A stretch of DNA of 32,013 nucleotides from Legionella sp. (lineage in GTDB: Bacteria > Pseudomonadota > Gammaproteobacteria > Legionellales > Legionellaceae), in NCBI GenBank assembly GCA_030694525.1, contig JAUXYG010000099.1, forward strand, positions 1 to 32,013, written 5' to 3'. A program made the position numbers and the translations under genes. The notes below the pieces were generated by a model, which did no database searches, had not been told where the DNA came from, and saw only the letters and a program-made list of their open reading frames with translations. Shown piece after piece: positions 26,921 to 32,013 of the stretch (position 1 is the stretch's first letter; each line of letters begins with the position of its first letter).

Positions 26921-26946
26921 TCTTCCCCGCGCAGGCGGGGATGACA
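26921..26946. repeat. Palindromic repeat CCCCGC-GCAG-GCGGGG
   Basis: A 6-bp all-GC stem with a 4-base loop (26925-26940), followed by ATGACA. It belongs, by its GTCAT-CCC organisation on the minus strand, with the element at 21092-21117. It lies in the 230-base spacer between convergent rdgC and rarA and may reduce read-through in both directions, though there is no U-run on the plus strand. No other structure is obvious in this spacer. Confidence 0.6.
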
Positions 26947-27011
26947 AAAAAACATGATGCATAAAAAAAATAATAAGGAATACTACATTAGTTGAACCAA
27001 ACTACCTGATA

Positions 27012-28337
27012 CTAATCATCTTTTTTCTTTTTACCAATTTCAATATCTCTTTCTTCATCCAATTTTTTTAAGAACTTAAGTTTCTCTGTTATTTTTGTTT
27101 CTAATCCGCGATCAACCGGTTGATACCATTTTGGTGGATCTATACCTTCAGGTAAATAATCCTCACCTGCCGCATATCCATGCGGCTCATCATGTGCATA
27201 CCTATACTCCTGGCCATGACCTAATTTTTTCAGCAAACCAGTAGGCGCATTACGTAAATGAACAGGAACCTCTCTGGATTTATCTTTCTTAATAAAAGCC
27301 ATGGCTTTGTTAAAAGCGACATATCCTGCATTACTTTTAGCCGCTACGGCAAGATATATAACCGCTTGTGCCAAAGCAAGTTCACCCTCAGGAGAGCCTA
27401 ACCGCTCATATGTTAATGCAGCTTCATTGGCAATTTGCATTCCACGAGGATCAGCAAGACCTATATCTTCCCATGCCATTCTGATAATTCGACGGGATAA
27501 ATAGTTAAGATCAACGCCGCCATCAATCATTCTACCAAACCAATAGAGTGCTGCGTCAGGATCTGATCCCCTCACTGATTTATGCAAAGCAGATATTTGA
27601 TCATAAAAATTATCCCCGCCTTTATCAAATCGTCGAGCTCCAGGAGCTAATGCATTATTTACTAACCCTTCAGTGACATGTGTTTCCGCAAGCGCGGCAC
27701 AGGCGGTATTAATTTGCTCAAGTAAATTAAGTAATCTTCTTGCATCCCCGTCTGCATAGCCAATTATTATTTCCAATGCTTTCGAGTCAAATTGCAAAGC
27801 AGCCAGTGTTTCTTTTTGAGCGCGATGCACTAATACCATCAATTCGTCGTCTGTTAACGATTTTAATACGTAAACTTGAGCACGGGAAAGTAGGGCAGAA
27901 TTGACTTCAAAAGAAGGATTTTCAGTAGTAGCTCCAATAAATGTAACCAGACCTGACTCAGTATACGGGAGCAAAGCATCCTGTTGTGCTTTGTTGAACC
28001 GATGAATCTCATCAATAAATAATATAGTTTTTCTGCCTAATATTAGGTTATTTTGCGCCGTTTCCATTGCTGCGCGAATTTCTTTAACCCCAGAAAAAAC
28101 AGCAGATAAAGCAATCCACTCGCAATCAAAAGCTTGTGCGGTTAAACGAGCAATTGTTGTTTTACCCACTCCAGGAGGCCCCCAGAGAATCATCGATTGC
28201 AATTTTCCTGCAGTAAAACTAAGGCGTAACGGTTTGCCCTCACCTAGCAAATGTGATTGACCAATTACGTCATCGAGATGTTTTGGTCGCAATAATTCGG
28301 CTAAAGGGGGTTCAGGATCAGTTTTAAATAAGCTCAT
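27012..28337 (-). CDS. rarA: Replication-associated recombination ATPase RarA (MgsA)
   Basis: AAA+ ATPase related to clamp-loader and RuvB proteins, acting at stalled replication forks with SSB. Length 441. The N-terminal ATPase region carries Walker A GPPGVGKT (53-60), Walker [12 protein letters not shown] (from 105), sensor 1 [10 protein letters not shown] (135-144) and the Arg-finger-like SR (151-152). The C-terminal tetramerisation region includes [17 protein letters not shown] and the RarA block [22 protein letters not shown], then [20 protein letters not shown]. The last residues are very Lys/Asp-rich. The ribosome site is weak (GGACAG). In E. coli rarA directly follows lolA; here 632 bases with repeats separate them. 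Confidence 0.96.
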   Translation of the reverse strand: MSLFKTDPEPPLAELLRPKHLDDVIGQSHLLGEGKPLRLSFTAGKLQSMILWGPPGVGKTTIARLTAQAFDCEWIALSAVFSGVKEIRAAMETAQNNLILGRKTILFIDEIHRFNKAQQDALLPYTESGLVTFIGATTENPSFEVNSALLSRAQVYVLKSLTDDELMVLVHRAQKETLAALQFDSKALEIIIGYADGDARRLLNLLEQINTACAALAETHVTEGLVNNALAPGARRFDKGGDNFYDQISALHKSVRGSDPDAALYWFGRMIDGGVDLNYLSRRIIRMAWEDIGLADPRGMQIANEAALTYERLGSPEGELALAQAVIYLAVAAKSNAGYVAFNKAMAFIKKDKSREVPVHLRNAPTGLLKKLGHGQEYRYAHDEPHGYAAGEDYLPEGIDPPKWYQPVDRGLETKITEKLKFLKKLDEERDIEIGKKKKDD

Positions 28338-28443
28338 AGTTCTGTCCGGGAATAATCAAAGATCATCAGTGCATAAAGTATACTTTATCTGGTATCTTTT
28401 TGGCATTTTAGTGAGAAAATGATTTGTGACTCATATAAGATTT

Positions 28444-28501
28444 CCTGGATCCCTCGGTCAAGCCGAGGGACGTAGGTATCATCGAGGGACATAGATATCA
28501 T
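28444..28501 (+). repeat. Dispersed hairpin repeat (GGATCCCTCGG family), copy A
   Basis: CCTGGATCCCTCGG, loop TCAAG, CCGAGGGACGTAGG (28444-28476), the same core as the units of the 84-bp array. Its 3' side is followed by a 19-base near-exact duplication (28464-28482 and 28483-28501; CGAGGGAC...TATCAT). Confidence 0.85.
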
Positions 28502-28660
28502 ATAGAGTTGGTTAAATTTTTATTACAAAAGATGTTCCTCCATGAGCGCTCAGGTAACAGAATTATGCAGTTTTATTAATGCTTCTTCTTTATTAGGAAA
28601 GTTTCAAGATAAAGTTTAAATCGATTCGGGTAATCAGATCTGTAACTTGCATAAGATTTT

Positions 28661-28692
28661 CTGGATCCCTCGGTCGAGCCGAGGGACGTAGG
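28661..28692 (+). repeat. Dispersed hairpin repeat (GGATCCCTCGG family), copy B
   Basis: CTGGATCCCTCGG, loop TCGAG, CCGAGGGACGTAGG, direct relative to copy A. Homology extends left into CATAAGATTT and right into TATCGT, so the mobile or duplicated unit is longer than the hairpin core (about 45-50 bases). Confidence 0.85.
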
Positions 28693-28885
28693 TATCGTAG
28701 GATAGCTGTTGCTTATAATATTTTTATTAAACTTTATAGTTCCATCTGTTTCATATTCTTTATATTAATAATATATAATTATTGAACCTAATCAGTTCCG
28801 TATATTTCATCCAGGTACTTGCAGATAATTTAGTATCTCATCTATTCACCAGACTTTTATATTAATGTTCACATACCTACACATA

Positions 28886-28923
28886 CCTACGTTCCTCGGC
28901 TTGTCCGAGGGATCCAGGAATCT
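28886..28923 (-). repeat. Dispersed hairpin repeat (GGATCCCTCGG family), copy C, inverted
   Basis: CCTACGTTCCTCGG, loop CTTGT, CCGAGGGATCCAGGAATCT: the reverse complement of copies A and B including the flanking AGATT. One stem pair is a G-T wobble. It lies about 50 bases downstream of the lolA stop. Confidence 0.85.
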
Positions 28924-28969
28924 ATTGTGCGGTATTAAATTAGATTCAGCAGTGATAATTGCATTATTA

Positions 28970-29578
28970 TTACTGTTTCACCACATCAACACCTTTAGGT
29001 GGTTTAAATTGAAACAATTTTGACGCTAATTTGGGATTCGCTTTTATTTGCCCTAACTTAACTGTTGTTACTTGTCCCAATTGATCGTACAACTCAAGAC
29101 CGGTTAAGTTATTTTGGGTGAACATAAGCTTAATCCGCTGAAAGTTCTCTTTAGATGATTTTGCTTTGAGGTCAAATGTCATTACATTACCGGAAGTTTT
29201 TTCAGTCACCTCAAAGTCTTTAGTGACGGTATCATCATAACCACTTAGAAATAATGCTGCAGTACCACCTAATCCCTTCTGTTGCTTTTTAACTGTAACT
29301 TGTTCCAAATCTTCATCATACACCCACATTTTTTGGCCATCTGCCACAATCAATTGCGCCATCGGATCTTTAGTTTGCCAGCGAAATTTGCCAGGTCTTT
29401 CCAGAGCCATCGTACCTGAGGAACGAGAAACTTCCTTTTTTTTAGCTTTAACAATCTGATTAAAAGTAGCTGTCATAGAACGAAGGGCATTTAATTTAGC
29501 TTGCAACACTTCTCCAGCAGATTCACTAAACAGGCAACTTGAAAAACCAAATAACATAATCCATAGAATTTTTTTCAT
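28970..29578 (-). CDS. lolA: Outer-membrane lipoprotein carrier LolA
   Basis: Periplasmic chaperone that takes lipoproteins from LolCDE and passes them to LolB. 202 residues with a Sec signal peptide (MKKILWIMLFGFSSCLF, likely cleaved before ESAGEV). The Cys at 15 is not in a proper lipobox, so it is read as a soluble protein. The mature part begins LQAKLNALRSMTATFNQIV and has ALERPGKFRWQTKDPMAQLI and VADGQKMWVYDEDLEQVTV, all LolA hallmarks, ending PPKGVDVVKQ. GAGGA near the ftsK stop serves as ribosome site; the ATG lies two bases after that stop, so it is co-translated with ftsK. Confidence 0.96.
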   Translation of the reverse strand: MKKILWIMLFGFSSCLFSESAGEVLQAKLNALRSMTATFNQIVKAKKKEVSRSSGTMALERPGKFRWQTKDPMAQLIVADGQKMWVYDEDLEQVTVKKQQKGLGGTAALFLSGYDDTVTKDFEVTEKTSGNVMTFDLKAKSSKENFQRIKLMFTQNNLTGLELYDQLGQVTTVKLGQIKANPKLASKLFQFKPPKGVDVVKQ

Positions 29579-29580
29579 AC

Positions 29581-31986
29581 CTAGTCCTCAGTAATTGATG
29601 TAACTAAAACATCACGATATCCGCCATCTAGAGGCCCTACTATACCGGTCCGTTCCATTTCTTCTACCATTCGCGCTGCTCGATTATAACCAATTTTCAA
29701 ACGTCTTTGGACCGAAGAAATACTGGCTTTTCGGGTCTGAATGACAAATTCTACTGCCTGATCGTATAACGGATCATCATCCTCCACCGATTGACCTTCT
29801 TCATCACTACCACCCTCACCATCAGTAGTCATTTTTAAGATATCATCAATATAATCCGGTTGGCCGCGAGCTCTCCAATCATCAGCAATACGATGTACCT
29901 CTTTGTCATCAACGAATGCTCCATGCACTCGTAATGGAGCGCCACTACCAGGTGCAAGGTATAACATATCTCCATGTCCCAGCAATTGCTCAGCACCCTG
30001 TTGGTCAAGTATAGTACGTGAATCGATTTTTGAGGAAACCTGAAACGACATACGTGTTGGAATATTGGATTTGATTAACCCCGTTAAAACATCTACAGAG
30101 GGTCGTTGAGTAGCCAGAATCATGTGAATTCCAGCAGCGCGAGCTTTTTGGGCAATACGAGCAATCAATTGCTCCACTTTTTTGCCAACAACCATCATCA
30201 TATCAGCAAGCTCATCGATAACCACTACAACAAAAGGCAATGCCTGTAATTCAGGGGCAGTGAGGTCCATCGAATCGACCGGTTTCCATAAAGGATTCAC
30301 CAGGGGTTCACCACTGGCAATCGCTTCAGCTACTTTAGTATTGTATCCTGCGAGATTTCTTACGCCTAACGCAGCCATTAATTTATAGCGACGTTCCATT
30401 TCTTCAACACACCAGCGCAATGCACTGGCCGCTTCTTTCATATCAGTCACTACCGGAGTGAGTAAATGAGGAATTCCATCATAAACGGATAATTCCAGCA
30501 TTTTAGGATCCACCATGATGAGTCGTACTTGCTCTGGAGTGGCTTTAAATAAAATACTCAAAATCATTGCGTTAATACCCACTGACTTACCTGATCCAGT
30601 AGTTCCTGCAACTAATAAATGAGGCATTTTAGCCAAGTCTACCACCATGGGATGCCCGGCAATATCAACTCCTAGAGCCAAGGTAATTGGAGAGTGAGCT
30701 TGCTGATAAACATCGGCAGAAAGTACATCCGACAAGCGAACAATTTCACGAGTATGATTTGGTAACTCGAGTCCTACAACCGTTTTACCGGGGATTACTT
30801 CTACAACTCGCACGGACACAACCGACAAAGAACGTGCCAAATCTTTTGCCAATGCAGTTAATTTACTTACTTTAATGCCCGCAGCAAGTTGCAGTTCAAA
30901 ACGGGTTACTACCGGTCCTGGATGTACCGCGACCACATCTGCCTGAATACCAAAGTCAAGTAAATGCTGCTCCACATCCCGTGACACATTTTCAAGTTCC
31001 TGATGCGTGTAGCCTCCCATAGGCTTACCCGGTTGGCCCTTATCTAACAAGTCCAAACCCGGTAATGCACCACCAGAATTTGTATGAATTGAATTCATTT
31101 TAGGCGGGCGAATTTCCTTTAATTCTTTAATAACCGGTTTGACCACATCAACACTTACTTTTTCTTCAGCGGCAATTAAAACCGGAGCTGGTCTTTCCCG
31201 CTCTTTTTCTTTCCTGGGGGCAAATAATTTTGGTAATGCTCTTTCTTTCACTGGCTCTGGCTTTGGCTTTGAATCAGGGGATGAGGAGATAATCATTTCC
31301 CGTGTTTTTAAGTGCTCCATCCCTGCTGTACTTAAATGAAACATTTTTCTTAGCGTAAAATATGAGACATTGAAGGCCATTAACGTGTAATAACCAATCA
31401 TTTCGACAGCCTTAACCCAGGATAGACCAGTAAGCCAGGTGATACCAACCAATAACATTGCCATTAAAACCAGGGTTGCACCATGTAAGTTAAGCATTTG
31501 GTACCATCCACCACTTACCGCCTGGCCAATAATCCCTCCAGCACTGTGAATAGAGTCCAGAGGTTTAATTTGCGGTTCAAGACTTAATAAACCACACCCG
31601 CCCGCAATCATTGAAATAAACCCTGTTGATCTTAGCAGTAACTCCATTTTATCTATTTTTCTCAGGGCATGAAAATCTTTGAGAATAGCCCAAGCGACAT
31701 AGACAATAGCCAATGGGAGAAGATAGGCAAAATAACCAAAGGCAAAATATAAGGCATCTGCCAAATAAGCGCCTACCTGTCCCCCTGAATTTAGAATATC
31801 GCGCCCTGAGCGTGATGCATGCGACCAGCCTGGTTCATTTAAATCATAAGTAAATAAAGACAAGAGCACAAAAAGAGCACCGGTCAAAACCAGTATAAAA
31901 CTGCCTTCAGTAAGGCGTTTTAAAATAAAGAGTGGCATGGTCTTTTTTTGGGTTCCAGCCGATTTCCCAGAGTGATGTTTTGCCAT
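29581..31986 (-). CDS. ftsK: DNA translocase FtsK
   Basis: Septum-anchored, ATP-driven DNA pump that resolves chromosome dimers at cell division. The 801 residues show the full plan. Hydrophobic segments between about residues 28 and 205 anchor it to the membrane. A short, Pro/Lys/Glu-rich linker (about 225-300) is much shorter than the one in E. coli. The alpha/beta motor has Walker A GTTGSGKS (461-468) and Walker B VVVVIDE (585-591). The C-terminal gamma winged-helix domain (about 738-801) has [20 protein letters not shown], which would read KOPS and activate XerD. The start at 31986 has no good Shine-Dalgarno; an ATG 20 bases upstream is out of frame. The order ftsK-lolA-rarA is the enterobacterial one. 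Confidence 0.96.
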   Translation of the reverse strand: MAKHHSGKSAGTQKKTMPLFILKRLTEGSFILVLTGALFVLLSLFTYDLNEPGWSHASRSGRDILNSGGQVGAYLADALYFAFGYFAYLLPLAIVYVAWAILKDFHALRKIDKMELLLRSTGFISMIAGGCGLLSLEPQIKPLDSIHSAGGIIGQAVSGGWYQMLNLHGATLVLMAMLLVGITWLTGLSWVKAVEMIGYYTLMAFNVSYFTLRKMFHLSTAGMEHLKTREMIISSSPDSKPKPEPVKERALPKLFAPRKEKERERPAPVLIAAEEKVSVDVVKPVIKELKEIRPPKMNSIHTNSGGALPGLDLLDKGQPGKPMGGYTHQELENVSRDVEQHLLDFGIQADVVAVHPGPVVTRFELQLAAGIKVSKLTALAKDLARSLSVVSVRVVEVIPGKTVVGLELPNHTREIVRLSDVLSADVYQQAHSPITLALGVDIAGHPMVVDLAKMPHLLVAGTTGSGKSVGINAMILSILFKATPEQVRLIMVDPKMLELSVYDGIPHLLTPVVTDMKEAASALRWCVEEMERRYKLMAALGVRNLAGYNTKVAEAIASGEPLVNPLWKPVDSMDLTAPELQALPFVVVVIDELADMMMVVGKKVEQLIARIAQKARAAGIHMILATQRPSVDVLTGLIKSNIPTRMSFQVSSKIDSRTILDQQGAEQLLGHGDMLYLAPGSGAPLRVHGAFVDDKEVHRIADDWRARGQPDYIDDILKMTTDGEGGSDEEGQSVEDDDPLYDQAVEFVIQTRKASISSVQRRLKIGYNRAARMVEEMERTGIVGPLDGGYRDVLVTSITED

Positions 31987-32013
31987 AGGTATTTTATTAT
32001 TTTCATTTTTGTC

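Larger units (their letters stand above)
28338..28969. other. Enlarged lolA-rarA spacer carrying hairpin repeats
   Basis: 632 bases without a credible gene. It contains three copies of the repeat described in the separate entries and is otherwise AT-rich. Short open frames in it lack ribosome sites and recognisable sequence. It must contain or be upstream of the rarA promoter, but I cannot point to one. Confidence 0.6.

Noticed and set aside
28502..28885. Pseudogene remnant in the lolA-rarA spacer
   Set aside because: Translating several frames gave no recognisable fragment; stops are frequent and composition is plain AT-rich spacer.
29515..29578. LolA as a lipoprotein because of a Cys in its leader
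   Set aside because: Residues before the Cys (GFSS) do not form a lipobox, and LolA is a known soluble periplasmic carrier.

Overview
The window looks like a chromosomal segment of a Legionella-type gammaproteobacterium. The evidence is an AT-rich genome with gammaproteobacterial gene orders (flgBCDEFGHIJK, hisGDCBHAFI, ftsK-lolA-rarA), protein sequences close to what I recall from Legionellaceae, and a solitary AT-rich gene whose C-terminal hydrophobic module resembles Legionella effector-type proteins. The genus is inferred from recall and no database search was run.

Layout. Positions 1-8151 (minus strand) hold the flagellar rod/hook/ring operon flgB-C-D-E-F-G-H-I-J-K, with flgK cut by the window edge. 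A near-consensus sigma-54 promoter (8182-8196) lies just upstream of flgB. hemF (aerobic coproporphyrinogen oxidase) diverges from flgB and converges on an LplT-like MFS transporter. A 336-codon unknown gene with a short pentapeptide-repeat stretch and a C-terminal hydrophobic segment follows (10796-11806). It converges on a cold-shock protein gene across a strong bidirectional hairpin. pyrE follows, then a 0.5 kb array of 84-bp tandem repeats.

Positions 13521-20905 form a compact histidine operon. A strong sigma-70-type promoter leads into a TrpR/YerC-family regulator gene, then hisG-D-C-B-H-A-F-I. Gene ends mostly overlap by 4-7 bp, and HisB and HisI are bifunctional fusions. The operon encodes all ten steps from PRPP+ATP to histidine, and the regulator is likely its own autogenous repressor (inference).

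Positions 20906-32013 hold an RlmI-like rRNA methyltransferase, an outer-membrane protein with kup (K+ uptake), rdgC, and the ftsK-lolA-rarA cluster read on the minus strand. The lolA-rarA gap is enlarged by dispersed hairpin repeats.

The part of the window not explained by genes is dominated by three families of short palindromic repeats, in the spacers at about 12.96-13.44, 20.92-21.12, 25.45-25.63, 26.92-26.94 and 28.44-28.92 kb. One family shows compensatory base changes in its stem. I see no tRNA, rRNA, CRISPR array, transposase, integrase, defence system or other clearly novel multi-gene system. The best leads are the repeat elements, the his-linked regulator and the possible effector gene.
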